DNA of 49,862 nt from Candidatus Binatota bacterium (GTDB taxonomy: Bacteria; Desulfobacterota; Binatia; UBA1149; CAITLU01). The DNA is taken from contig JAJRWY010000005.1 in NCBI GenBank assembly GCA_024276575.1, positions 1 through 49,862 on the forward strand, read 5' to 3'. Shown piece after piece: positions 8,678 through 16,558 of this stretch; within the stretch, counting starts at the first letter, position 1, and each line of letters begins with the position of its first letter. Both the position numbers and the translations under genes were made by a program. The notes under the pieces were generated by a model that saw only the letters and a program-made list of their open reading frames with translations, ran no database searches and had not been told where the DNA came from.

Positions 8678-10210
8678 CTCAAATGGAACTACTCGGGCTA
8701 CGAAGGAAAAGTCACCTGGGATTTGTTCAAACAGATCAACGATCACGCTCGCGGAGATATCAACAGTCCGCGAATGGTCTTCGAGCATTCACAACAACAC
8801 AACAAGTTCGGAAGTTCTCGCGCCTTCGAGAACCTTCCTTTTTTTGCGGGACGATCCACGCTGGAAGGAGTATTCCACCAAGTTTCACTCAACTCTCCTT
8901 ACGTCTTCTACATTCAATCCGAAGTCTCCGAGAAGACCTCGGGGCCTTTCGCCCAATACACTTACATGCGCCTCAACCCCGATGCAGCGCTACCGCATCT
9001 TCGCCTATACAATGTGAGCACGATCGTGGCGGTCTCGGCAAAGGCCCGGCAGGCCTACGACGCTCACCCTCGGTTCAAGAAGACTTTTTCGGCCGGAGGC
9101 TATTCAATTTACGAAATTGTCGACGAACCGACCGGATACGTCGTAGCAGCTGAGAATGAACCGGTCCTCTACGAGGGAGACGACTACAAGCTCGCTTTCT
9201 ATCGATGGTTCAAGCATCCGGAGCTGCTGGATATCCCCATGGTCCCGGAGAAAATAATCGGCGAACAAGCCGGCCGCTCTTTCGCGCTCCGAACCGACAC
9301 GCCTGCACACCTCCCGAGAAATCCGTACCCCACGAAGTGCGAGGTCAAATCTCACCTTGAGCAGCAAAGAATCAGTTTCGACACGAGCTGCCCCGGACGC
9401 CCACACATAGTCAAGGTCTCTTATTTCCCTCGTTGGAAGTCTCTCGACGGATCACCCGTCTACCCGGTTTCACCGGGATTCATGCTCGTGTACCCGCCGC
9501 AATCGCACTTCGAACTATATTACGGAAGAAGGTTACTAGACTGGTTCGCGCTCGGCCTCACGTGGTTGGGCTTAGCCTGGGCGCTGATCTCGGTTTTCAG
9601 TCGCCGTGCTTCCGAAGCTGGGATCGACGCGTTGAGCAGGATATTGGGACCGGTCTTTGCAGCTATGCAGCAGCGGCGACGCGTTCTCTCCACCCTATTG
9701 TTGCTACTATGCATCTTGCTCGCTTTCGGAAGCCGTTACGCGTTGAAGAAGCCCGACGATACCTTGCATAAGCAGGCTCAGGAAGCTTACAGACAGCGTG
9801 ATTTCGAACGTGCAGTCGACCTGCTCTCTCGCTGGACCGCAGAAGACAAGGACACCTTCAAACAGGCCACGGCTCTGTATCAATTGGGCGTAAGCCAGAG
9901 TGAACTAGGCAACCACGCCGCCGCCGTCATGGTTCACGAGAGACTTCGCTTCGACTTCCCCAACGTAAACTACGGAGCGGGTACTCTCTTCCACTTGGCA
10001 AGGAATTATTCAGCGCTCGGACTTTCCGAAAAATCCCGGAAGGCCGCCGCCTTGCTCGATAAAGATTTCGGTGACAGCAACTGGACGAAGCGGCTCAAAC
10101 GGGAAGAAGCGCAGTTGTTCGATCGCGACTCCAGCGTAGATGCCGAGTCTCAGCCTCCGGATGCCGAAGCCCCCCTCGACTCCGGCAAGGCTGGCAATGG
10201 AGGGTCATAA
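8678..10210 (+). CDS. PTPS-related membrane protein, C-terminal part with TPR domain (downstream of in-frame TAG)
   Basis: This continues the preceding gene in the same frame after TAG 8675-8677. The first ATG in this part is at 8723-8743, so an independent shorter product is conceivable. The beginning (RAFENLPFFAGRSTLEGVF, then YIQSEVSE) is the extracytoplasmic domain usual after the membrane region in this family. Two membrane helices follow (about 9540-9600 and 9685-9745). A cytoplasm- or periplasm-facing tail carries at least two TPR-like helical repeats (AYRQRDFERAVDLLSRW, ALYQLGVSQSELGNHAAAV) and ends in an acidic, Pro-rich tail. The last 61 bases overlap the convergent gene at 10150. 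The whole would be a fused membrane-plus-TPR protein. Confidence 0.75.
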   Translation, partial: LKWNYSGYEGKVTWDLFKQINDHARGDINSPRMVFEHSQQHNKFGSSRAFENLPFFAGRSTLEGVFHQVSLNSPYVFYIQSEVSEKTSGPFAQYTYMRLNPDAALPHLRLYNVSTIVAVSAKARQAYDAHPRFKKTFSAGGYSIYEIVDEPTGYVVAAENEPVLYEGDDYKLAFYRWFKHPELLDIPMVPEKIIGEQAGRSFALRTDTPAHLPRNPYPTKCEVKSHLEQQRISFDTSCPGRPHIVKVSYFPRWKSLDGSPVYPVSPGFMLVYPPQSHFELYYGRRLLDWFALGLTWLGLAWALISVFSRRASEAGIDALSRILGPVFAAMQQRRRVLSTLLLLLCILLAFGSRYALKKPDDTLHKQAQEAYRQRDFERAVDLLSRWTAEDKDTFKQATALYQLGVSQSELGNHAAAVMVHERLRFDFPNVNYGAGTLFHLARNYSALGLSEKSRKAAALLDKDFGDSNWTKRLKREEAQLFDRDSSVDAESQPPDAEAPLDSGKAGNGGS

Positions 10211-11613
10211 ATCCCTGCGCGGTATCTAGTCGCACCGAGAGTTTCTAGCTTAGCGGGATCAAGACGCTCCACAGCAGGCTCGGCAGTGTTCTGCCCCGTC
10301 GAGAATTGATAGCCTGCAGAGGAACGAAAACGCCAGCGCAAGAGATCCGGTACCGGAGGCAAAGCCCCTGGCATAGCCGCCCCTGCGACATAATATAGAC
10401 CGGCAGCAAGGGCTTCCGGAGACAGGTCCAGGGTTGAAGCCGCCCCGCGAAAGTTCGATACAGCATAAAAGCCCTCGAAGTCTCCGCCGGATAAATCTCC
10501 CGGCGCCGGCGCTCCCAAAATAACGACAGTCGAGGCGCCTCCACGGCCTGTAAGAATGCGCCCGAGGCGTCGCTCGATCTCACGATAGGCATCACGCTCG
10601 AAGCTAGCAGCGGCTAGTTCCCTGACGCCGGAGAACGGCTCACTATCCAAGCCGCCGCCCTCCCGTGTGTCCCCGGCTCCATCCAACACGACCGCCGCCG
10701 ACAGTAGTGTCTCGTAGTAAACGGCCATCCCCCAGGACTCCGGCTTCCAGCCTTGCACCAAAGAACGCACGACTTCGAATCGCATGCCCGATAGATCGCG
10801 TATGTGCTCGTATAGAATCGGAGCCAAGTCGACCCCGGCAGCGTAGGTAGCCGGCTCTTCCGCCACATAAAAATGCCCTCGCTCACTTCCGCCGATCACA
10901 CGCCGCCGTAAGTACACCGGGGTAAGATACATGGTCTCCGGTGACATCCGGCAGAGCTTGAATACACCCTGCGAAACCAGCTCCTCCATACTACTCGGCG
11001 ATTCATCGTACGTTCGCTTCACTGAAACATCGTAGTTCTGTACCCATTCGCTACACTGGCCTATGTCGAGAACTCGCCCAGTGCTCGCGAGTGCTCGCCG
11101 GCCCACCGAGTAAGGCCACGGAAGCAACTCCCCGGAAGGTTCTTCCAAGGTCAAGACGAGGCCCATGTTGCCGCCAAGGAATCCGGAAGCGGGGTCAGCA
11201 CCGGCCCAGCGCTGGACACCCGGAAAAGGAGGATCACCGGCACCCGGAACGGCCGCTACAACTGCATGGCGTCCACCGAGTTCTCCCCAGACCGGCGGGA
11301 AGCGGCGTGGCTGAGGTAATAGAGCCTCGGCACCGGGATCTTGCCGGAGTCCGGGCAGTAGCCGCTCCCATAGGGGTTTGGCAGACAAAGCTCCAGCACG
11401 AATGTGGCCGTTGACGGAAGTCTCCAAGAGCACCTTGAAAAGGGGGAGTTCTCCTCTTTCGGTCAAAGCAGACAAAGCCGGCCAACGCGCACCGGGAATT
11501 GCGAATACTATAAGACGGTCGTGTTGCGGCGGCGCGTGCACATAAAACACCGCGGCGAGAATCACGAGGGCGAGAAAACGTAGTGCATCTCTGAACAAGA
11601 TAGAAAATCGCAT
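10150..11613 (-). CDS. Secreted or anchored protein, degenerate phosphodiesterase-like fold
   Basis: This 487-aa protein starts with a positively charged end and one hydrophobic helix (FLALVILAAVFYVHA). The following stretch (RLIVFAIPGARWPALSALTERG, then LPLFKVLLE) matches the opening pattern of type I phosphodiesterase / nucleotide pyrophosphatase proteins of the alkaline phosphatase superfamily. The metal-binding Asp expected in the first strand is replaced (AIPG instead of a GxDG-like turn), and the nucleophile region reads LWERLLPG rather than a Ser/Thr-containing turn. It is probably a catalytically dead relative, or the resemblance is only of fold. The middle third shows no motif I know. 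It converges with and overlaps the membrane/TPR gene. The start is ATG 11613 with no strong ribosome-binding site. Confidence 0.7.
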   Translation of the reverse strand: MRFSILFRDALRFLALVILAAVFYVHAPPQHDRLIVFAIPGARWPALSALTERGELPLFKVLLETSVNGHIRAGALSAKPLWERLLPGLRQDPGAEALLPQPRRFPPVWGELGGRHAVVAAVPGAGDPPFPGVQRWAGADPASGFLGGNMGLVLTLEEPSGELLPWPYSVGRRALASTGRVLDIGQCSEWVQNYDVSVKRTYDESPSSMEELVSQGVFKLCRMSPETMYLTPVYLRRRVIGGSERGHFYVAEEPATYAAGVDLAPILYEHIRDLSGMRFEVVRSLVQGWKPESWGMAVYYETLLSAAVVLDGAGDTREGGGLDSEPFSGVRELAAASFERDAYREIERRLGRILTGRGGASTVVILGAPAPGDLSGGDFEGFYAVSNFRGAASTLDLSPEALAAGLYYVAGAAMPGALPPVPDLLRWRFRSSAGYQFSTGQNTAEPAVERLDPAKLETLGATRYRAGIYDPPLPALPESRGASASGG

Positions 11614-11792
11614 GAGTGAGGCCTGGGCTCCAGCCGGAAAATCCAGCGCTCCGGCAACGAATTCATATGAACGATTCGCATTATAACAAGCTAGACTTCC
11701 GGAGCACCTCTCTCTACACTAGGCGCGCGGCGCGGTTCAAGCCAAGCCATAGATCTCGAGATGGGGGGGATCACTGCGATCTCGTGTAGCCG

Positions 11793-12755
11793 ATGCGTCC
11801 TGAACATCCACTCTTGTCGATAATCATTCCGGTCTTCAATGAGGAAGGCTGCGTAGACGAGATGCTTTCGAGGCTCACCGCCGTGCTCACGCGGCTCGAT
11901 TGCTCCTACGAAATAATTTTTGTGAATGATGGAAGTCGGGACGGCACTCTCGGCCGTATCAAGGCCCATGCCGTACAGGACCGCCGAATCCGCTATCTAT
12001 CCTTTTCTCGAAATTTCGGACATCAAATGGCCCTGGCAGCGGGCTTCGACCACGCTCGTGGTGACGCGGTGATCTCGCTGGATGGGGACCTACAGCACCC
12101 GCCCGAGCTTATCGAGACTTTGTTCGAGTACTGGCGTGCAGGCAAAGACGTAGTTTATACGGTCAGAGAAGGTACCCCGGGAAGTAGTGCAAAAGAGCTG
12201 ATATCGAAGTATTTCTACTGGGTGCTGCGGAAATTAACCGGAGTCGACGTCCCGACCGGTGGGGCTGACTTCAGGCTTCTGGATCGCAAAGCGGCCGATG
12301 CCCTTCGTGACTGCAGGGAGCACTACGTGTTTGTGCGGGGCTTGGTACCGTGGCTGGGGTTCGAAAGCCAAGCGGTTCCGTACCAAGCCGACAGCCGTTT
12401 CGCGGGTGAAACGAAATACGTCTTCACACGCATGCTGCGCTTCGCTCTCGACGGTATATTCGCCTTCTCTATCGTTCCCTTGCGTGTAATCTCACTACTT
12501 GGGGCGCTAACTGCGGGGCTGGGGCTCCTGTACGGATGCTATTCCGTATACATTCGTTTGTTCACCGACACTGCGGTTTCCGGATGGACCTCGCTGGTGG
12601 TCATAGTTCTGGTCTTCAGCGGAGCGCAGATGCTCAGCCTCGGGATTCTCAGCGAATACGTAGGGCGGGTCTATGAAGAGGTAAAGCAACGCCCGCGCTA
12701 TGTAATCTCCGACCGCAGCGACGACTTGACACCGGTTACGGAAAAGAAAACCTAG
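11793..12755 (+). CDS. Polyprenyl-phosphate glycosyltransferase (GT2, DPM1/GtrB-like)
   Basis: It transfers a sugar from a nucleotide donor to a polyprenyl phosphate on the inner face of the cytoplasmic membrane. The GT-A domain begins LSIIIPVFNEEG and carries FVNDGSRDGT and the metal site SLDGDLQHPP. Two C-terminal membrane helices lie at about residues 235-258 and 268-290 (VISLLGALTAGLGLLYG, SLVVIVLVFSGAQML), and the protein ends in a charged tail. The 320-aa length and this layout are typical of the ArnC/GtrB/DPM1 group. The sugar cannot be told from sequence. The stop is TAG, followed directly by a partial repeat copy and the convergent NSS transporter. A short inverted repeat (CGAGAT/ATCTCG) lies just upstream of the start. 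Confidence 0.92.
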   Translation: MRPEHPLLSIIIPVFNEEGCVDEMLSRLTAVLTRLDCSYEIIFVNDGSRDGTLGRIKAHAVQDRRIRYLSFSRNFGHQMALAAGFDHARGDAVISLDGDLQHPPELIETLFEYWRAGKDVVYTVREGTPGSSAKELISKYFYWVLRKLTGVDVPTGGADFRLLDRKAADALRDCREHYVFVRGLVPWLGFESQAVPYQADSRFAGETKYVFTRMLRFALDGIFAFSIVPLRVISLLGALTAGLGLLYGCYSVYIRLFTDTAVSGWTSLVVIVLVFSGAQMLSLGILSEYVGRVYEEVKQRPRYVISDRSDDLTPVTEKKT

Positions 12756-12759
12756 TCGA

Positions 12760-12814
12760 GATTGCGGGCGATTGAGGCTCATAGCAGAGGTTTCAGTAGA
12801 ATGATGCAGGCTAG
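12760..12814. repeat. Solo end of the inverted-repeat family, copy D
   Basis: This closely matches the right end of the element at 35801-36018. The shared run is GATTGCrGGCrATTGAGGCT, then Tagcagaggtttca, then an ATGC-GG-TAG end. No partner end is seen on the left, where the glycosyltransferase coding sequence ends at 12755. It is therefore a truncated remnant in the convergent gap between the glycosyltransferase and the NSS transporter. Confidence 0.65.
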
Positions 12815-12841
12815 GCGCCCCGGAATCACACGCGAAAAGGG

Positions 12842-14173
12842 TTAACCGCCGAAATCACGGACGAATCTTACTAGGCTCTGTACTAGTATGATTCCGACCG
12901 CAGCCGGAGCCGCATAACGCACGCAGAAGCGCCATGCAGCAAACCCCGCGAGACTGCTACCCTTTCCGCGATAGCCGTTGCGCGCCTCATCGCCGCCAAG
13001 TGTCCAACCCGCGAACAGCCCGATAAACAAACCTCCGATCGGTAACATCCAATCGCTGGCCAAACCATCCATCGCATCCAAAAAACCGCCCACCACTGCC
13101 GACGGAACGCCGAGTGCGAAAATGAGCCCCCCAGCGACCCAGGAAGCCTGCGGACGGCTCCACTGAAACTCATCGACGAAGAACGCGACTACGACCTCTA
13201 GCAGCGATATCGCGGAGGTCAGAGCAGCAAAGGTAAGCAATGCGAAAAACCCCGTGGAAAGAAAACTCGACGCAGGCATAAGGGCAAAGGCTTTGGGCAA
13301 GGTGATAAAGACCAAGCCTGGTCCCGCACCAGGTTCGAGGCCAAAAGTAAACACCAGCGGGAAAATCACCAAACCCGCTAGTACCGCCAAACACGTATCC
13401 GCAGCGGCGATCAAGAAGGCGGACCGGACTATCGACTGATCGACCTCGAGATAGCTACCGTAGGTGATCATCGCGCCCATCCCCAGACTCAACGAAAAGA
13501 AGGCCTGTCCCAGCGCCGCGAGAACCCCGCTCCAGCCGAGTTCATCGAATCGCGGATTGAGCAAAAAGGCCAAGCCCTCCGGTGCGCCTGGAGACGTTAG
13601 CGAAAACCCCAGCAACACCAACACCAAGCCGAACAACGCAGGCATGAGCACCTTGCTAGCCCTTTCGATACCGGCTTCAACCCCGCGAGACACCACCACC
13701 GTAGTGACGAGCATGAACGCGGCTTGCCAGCCCACCTGCCGGTACGGATCCCCCATCAGCACGTCAAAGGCCTCCGTCATTCGCTGTGCCGTACCGGCCA
13801 TTAGGGCACCGCTCGCTGAAGCCCACATGTAGTCCATCGCCCAGCCGGCGACTACGCCGTAATAGGAAAGGATGACAAAGCCGGAAGCGACGCCGAGCCA
13901 ACCCACGATTTGCCATCCACTCCCCGGCCGTAGAATACGAAACGCCCCGACCGGGTTGCGGCGAGTAGCGCGGCCCAGCATGACTTCGGCTACGATCAGG
14001 GGGATACCGACCACTGCAACGAAAGCCAGATAGACGAATACGAACGCCGCGCCTCCGTTACTGCCGGTACGGTAAGGGAACATCCATATATTGCCCAAGC
14101 CTATCGCCGAACCGGCAGCCGCAAGCACAAAGCCCACATGGCCGCTCCACGAACCGCGCGCCGAATCCTTCAT
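12842..14173 (-). CDS. Sodium-dependent transporter, NSS (SNF) family
   Basis: This is a sodium-coupled symporter of the neurotransmitter:sodium symporter family, LeuT-like, which typically imports amino acids or related amines. The N-terminus has the family signature GSAIGLGNIWMFPYRTGSNG, which forms the unwound TM1 substrate and Na+ site. The 443 residues give about 11-12 membrane helices, as usual for bacterial members. The start is ATG 14173 with a good GGAGG about seven bases before. It is monocistronic: convergent with the glycosyltransferase and divergent from the acyl-CoA synthetase genes. The substrate cannot be inferred from context. Confidence 0.95.
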   Translation of the reverse strand: MKDSARGSWSGHVGFVLAAAGSAIGLGNIWMFPYRTGSNGGAAFVFVYLAFVAVVGIPLIVAEVMLGRATRRNPVGAFRILRPGSGWQIVGWLGVASGFVILSYYGVVAGWAMDYMWASASGALMAGTAQRMTEAFDVLMGDPYRQVGWQAAFMLVTTVVVSRGVEAGIERASKVLMPALFGLVLVLLGFSLTSPGAPEGLAFLLNPRFDELGWSGVLAALGQAFFSLSLGMGAMITYGSYLEVDQSIVRSAFLIAAADTCLAVLAGLVIFPLVFTFGLEPGAGPGLVFITLPKAFALMPASSFLSTGFFALLTFAALTSAISLLEVVVAFFVDEFQWSRPQASWVAGGLIFALGVPSAVVGGFLDAMDGLASDWMLPIGGLFIGLFAGWTLGGDEARNGYRGKGSSLAGFAAWRFCVRYAAPAAVGIILVQSLVRFVRDFGG

Positions 14174-14334
14174 GCAAACCTCCGCGCAAACATGAGAGCG
14201 ACACTATAGCCACCCGCAGAGCAACCCGAAACGCAGGCTCTAATACACGCACAAGTCCATGACCGCCTCGCGAAGGAATCGCGGTGGCGCAAAACCCGCA
14301 GCTGTCATGACTACGCCAGGTAAGAACCTATGAC

Positions 14335-14362
14335 TTTACATACCCGCGTCGCCCGCTATGCT
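14335..14362 (+). promoter_or_regulatory. Candidate promoter giving a near-leaderless acyl-CoA synthetase mRNA
   Basis: TTTACA (14335-14340), 16 bases, TATGCT (14357-14362). Transcription would begin about 14369, only a couple of bases before the GTG start at 14371, where no ribosome-binding site is visible. This suggests leaderless or very short-leader initiation. It rests on one match only. Confidence 0.3.
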
Positions 14363-14370
14363 CCGACGCC

Positions 14371-15030
14371 GTGAGCTACACTCTTTCCGAGTACGAATCT
14401 AAGCAGCTGTTGGCGCGAGTTGGTATCGATATTCCCAGGCAGTTCTTGGTTAAAGACGCTAAAGCGGCTGTTGACGCGGCTCGCAGCCTCGGCCACCCGG
14501 TCGCCCTGAAGTTATGCGGGCGCAACATTGCGCACAAAACCGAGCGAGGGCTTGTGCGTCTGGGGCTCGGAGAAGACGAGACGGTCGCTGCGGCAGCCCG
14601 AGCGCTATTGGCAATGGCCGTTCCGGCCGACGGTGAATGTGGACTCCTCGTTCAATCAATGGCGTCCGGGCACCGGGAACTGATCGCCGGGCTGGTTCGC
14701 GATCGACAATTCGGCCCCTGTGTAATGCTCGGTCTCGGTGGAATTTTCGCCGAAGTTATCAACGACGTAGTCTTCGCCGCCGCCCCTTTGCAGGCGGGTG
14801 ATGCGCGGCGTCTTATTCTCTCTCTTGAGCACTGCGATATTCTCAAGCAGTTCCGTGGAGAAAACGCGGTGGACATCTCCTTACTGGCAAGTATCCTTGA
14901 ACGCCTCGGTAATATCGGCACCGACATGCCCGAGGTGGCGTCTGTCGATATAAATCCGATCATCATAGAGGACTCCCGGCCCGTCATAGTCGATGCGTTG
15001 GTAGAACTCAGCAACGAGGCTAGGTCTTGA
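14371..15030 (+). CDS. ADP-forming acyl-CoA synthetase, beta (ATP-grasp) subunit
   Basis: This is the ATP-grasp subunit of an NDP-forming acyl-CoA synthetase, which interconverts acyl-CoA + ADP + Pi with acid + CoA + ATP. The opening LSEYESKQLLARVGI and the stretch GHPVALKLCGRNIAHKTERG are typical of the ATP-grasp N-terminal half. The stretch GLVRDRQFGPCVMLGLGG and the closing VASVDINPIII are the C-terminal half, where the DINP Asp and Asn bind metal. The 219-aa length suits the separate beta subunit rather than the fused form. The start is GTG. Its stop overlaps the TTG start of the alpha-subunit gene (TTGA), so the two are coupled. The acid substrate is unknown. Confidence 0.88.
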   Translation: MSYTLSEYESKQLLARVGIDIPRQFLVKDAKAAVDAARSLGHPVALKLCGRNIAHKTERGLVRLGLGEDETVAAAARALLAMAVPADGECGLLVQSMASGHRELIAGLVRDRQFGPCVMLGLGGIFAEVINDVVFAAAPLQAGDARRLILSLEHCDILKQFRGENAVDISLLASILERLGNIGTDMPEVASVDINPIIIEDSRPVIVDALVELSNEARS

Positions 15031-16163
15031 ACCCCCTACTCGAACGTTTCAGGCCCTTGTTCCATCCACGCGGAGTAATAGTCTCCGGCGTATCGTCTCA
15101 TCCGGGCAAGTTCGGTAGCGTAGCCTACCACAACCTGCTTCGTTACGGCTTCAAAGGAGAGGTCTTCCCCATCAATCGTGAGGGAATTACCTGCCTCGGA
15201 CGGCCCACTTTCAAAACAATCGCCGAAATCGAGCCGGGCAGCGCTGACCTCGTTTTGCTATGCACCCCCGCAGCGGTCAACGAACAACTTCTGCGAGACT
15301 GCGCGGCGGTCGGCGTACGCGCCGCTTTCGTCGCCAGTGGAGGCTATGCCGAAGGCGGCGAGGAAGGCCGGCGGCGGCAGTCTCGATTGGTCGCGTTGGC
15401 GAAAGAACTCGGGATGGTTGTGGCCGGCCCTAACGGGCAGGGATTGGTTTCCACCGGCGTCTCAATGTGCGCACAGATCGTGGCCCCTTACCCTCCGCAA
15501 GGATCAATCTCGTTGGCAAGCCAAAGCGGCAACCTAGCTTCCAGTTTGATGAACTACGGATGCCTGACCGGAGTAGGATTCAGCAAAGTAGTATCGAGCG
15601 GGAACTCGGCCCAACTGGCCATCTCGGACTACCTGGAATACTTCGCCGCCGATCCGGAGACTTCGGTCTCGCTGTGCTATGTCGAGGGCATAGAAGACGG
15701 CCGGCGTTTCTTCGAAATTGCGCGTAGCCATAGCGCGGACAAGCCTCTGGTTATACTGCGCGGTGGGAGCAGTGAACTGGGCAAGCGCGCTGCCTCCAGC
15801 CACACCGGAGCCTTGGCCTCCAACGAGGCTATCTTCTCCGGTCTTTGCCGCCAGGCCAACTTATGCCGCGCTCTCAGTGTCGAGGAGGCCTATGAAGCTG
15901 CTGCCACCTTCGCCACCCAGCCACTACCGCGCGGGCGCCGGACTCTGATCTTTACCGTAGCCGGTGGCTGGGGCGTGCTGACAGCCGACGCCTGCGCCCA
16001 GGCCGGGCTGGAGCTAATCCCCTTACCCGAGGATTTACGGAGCAAATCGACGCCCTGGTTCCCGCACGTTGGAGCCGCTCGAACCCCATCGATCTGGCGG
16101 GTGGAGAGACTCGTGACACTATCCCCGAAGTGCTCGACCTGGCTGCTTCTCATTCCGAGGTAG
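15027..16163 (+). CDS. ADP-forming acyl-CoA synthetase, alpha subunit, N-terminal part (frameshifted)
   Basis: This is the alpha subunit with a CoA-binding Rossmann domain (FHPRGVIVSGVSSHPGKFGS), then succinyl-CoA ligase-like domains (VAGPNGQGLVSTG, SLASQSGNLASSLMNY, SHTGALASNEAIF). The family sequence is continuous to LELIPLPEDLR at about 16040. The frame then runs into unrelated residues, while the expected continuation (EQIDALVPARWSRSNPIDLAGG) appears one frame away. Restoring one G in CGGAGCAA (CGG GAG CAA) rejoins the two halves, so a single-base deletion at about 16039-16041 is the likely cause. Everything from 16041 to the stop at 16163 in this frame is spurious. The catalytic phospho-histidine (SHTG) lies in the intact part. 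Confidence 0.8.
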   Translation: MNPLLERFRPLFHPRGVIVSGVSSHPGKFGSVAYHNLLRYGFKGEVFPINREGITCLGRPTFKTIAEIEPGSADLVLLCTPAAVNEQLLRDCAAVGVRAAFVASGGYAEGGEEGRRRQSRLVALAKELGMVVAGPNGQGLVSTGVSMCAQIVAPYPPQGSISLASQSGNLASSLMNYGCLTGVGFSKVVSSGNSAQLAISDYLEYFAADPETSVSLCYVEGIEDGRRFFEIARSHSADKPLVILRGGSSELGKRAASSHTGALASNEAIFSGLCRQANLCRALSVEEAYEAAATFATQPLPRGRRTLIFTVAGGWGVLTADACAQAGLELIPLPEDLRSKSTPWFPHVGAARTPSIWRVERLVTLSPKCSTWLLLIPR

Positions 16164-16489
16164 ATGCGATCATCTACCTCGGAATTGGTATTCAGGCTGC
16201 GCAGGCGGAGGCGTTCAAGAGCGGCCCCTTTTATCCCGGATACGGGTTGGACCGCATCGCCGAGTTCCACGAACGACAGGACGCTCGCTACGCACAGGCA
16301 GCCGCCGATGCGAGTAGCGCTTACGACAAACCGATCCTGGTGGCTAGTGACCTCGTCTATACGGACCGTGCCTACGGAAACGCTGGACCACTAGGGGTGA
16401 GCAGCAGTGGCCGGATCTGCTATCCCTCCGGACATCGAGCAGTCCAAGCGCTTGCGCACATGGTCAACTACGTAGAAGGCCGGTTCTAG
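16041..16489 (+). pseudogene. ADP-forming acyl-CoA synthetase, alpha subunit, C-terminal part after frameshift
   Basis: This is the remainder of the preceding gene, read in the +2 frame relative to it. It contains the conserved NPIDLAGG, then EVDAIIYLGIGI and the terminal VTDL-like stretch ILVASDLVYTDRAY. The ORF track starts it at ATG 16130, but family-like sequence begins at about 16041. If the frameshift is real, the enzyme is dead. If it is a sequence error, 15027-16489 encodes one protein of about 487 aa. It ends in TAG and is convergent with the cytochrome operon, 69 bases away. Confidence 0.75.
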
Positions 16490-16558
16490 CAACCGGCTCC
16501 ATTTCGTAGAATCCGGATCAAACGCGCCGCCGGAGGCAAAGCCCCAACCGCCTGCCCC

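Noticed and set aside
14270-14335. Cobalamin-riboswitch-like string (GGAA, GGTG, CCCGCAGCTGT) upstream of the acyl-CoA synthetase genes
   Set aside because: The core words occur, but the spacing is far too short and the other conserved helices and the CAGGAGACCTGCC-like part are missing. The adjacent genes are not B12-related. Treated as chance.
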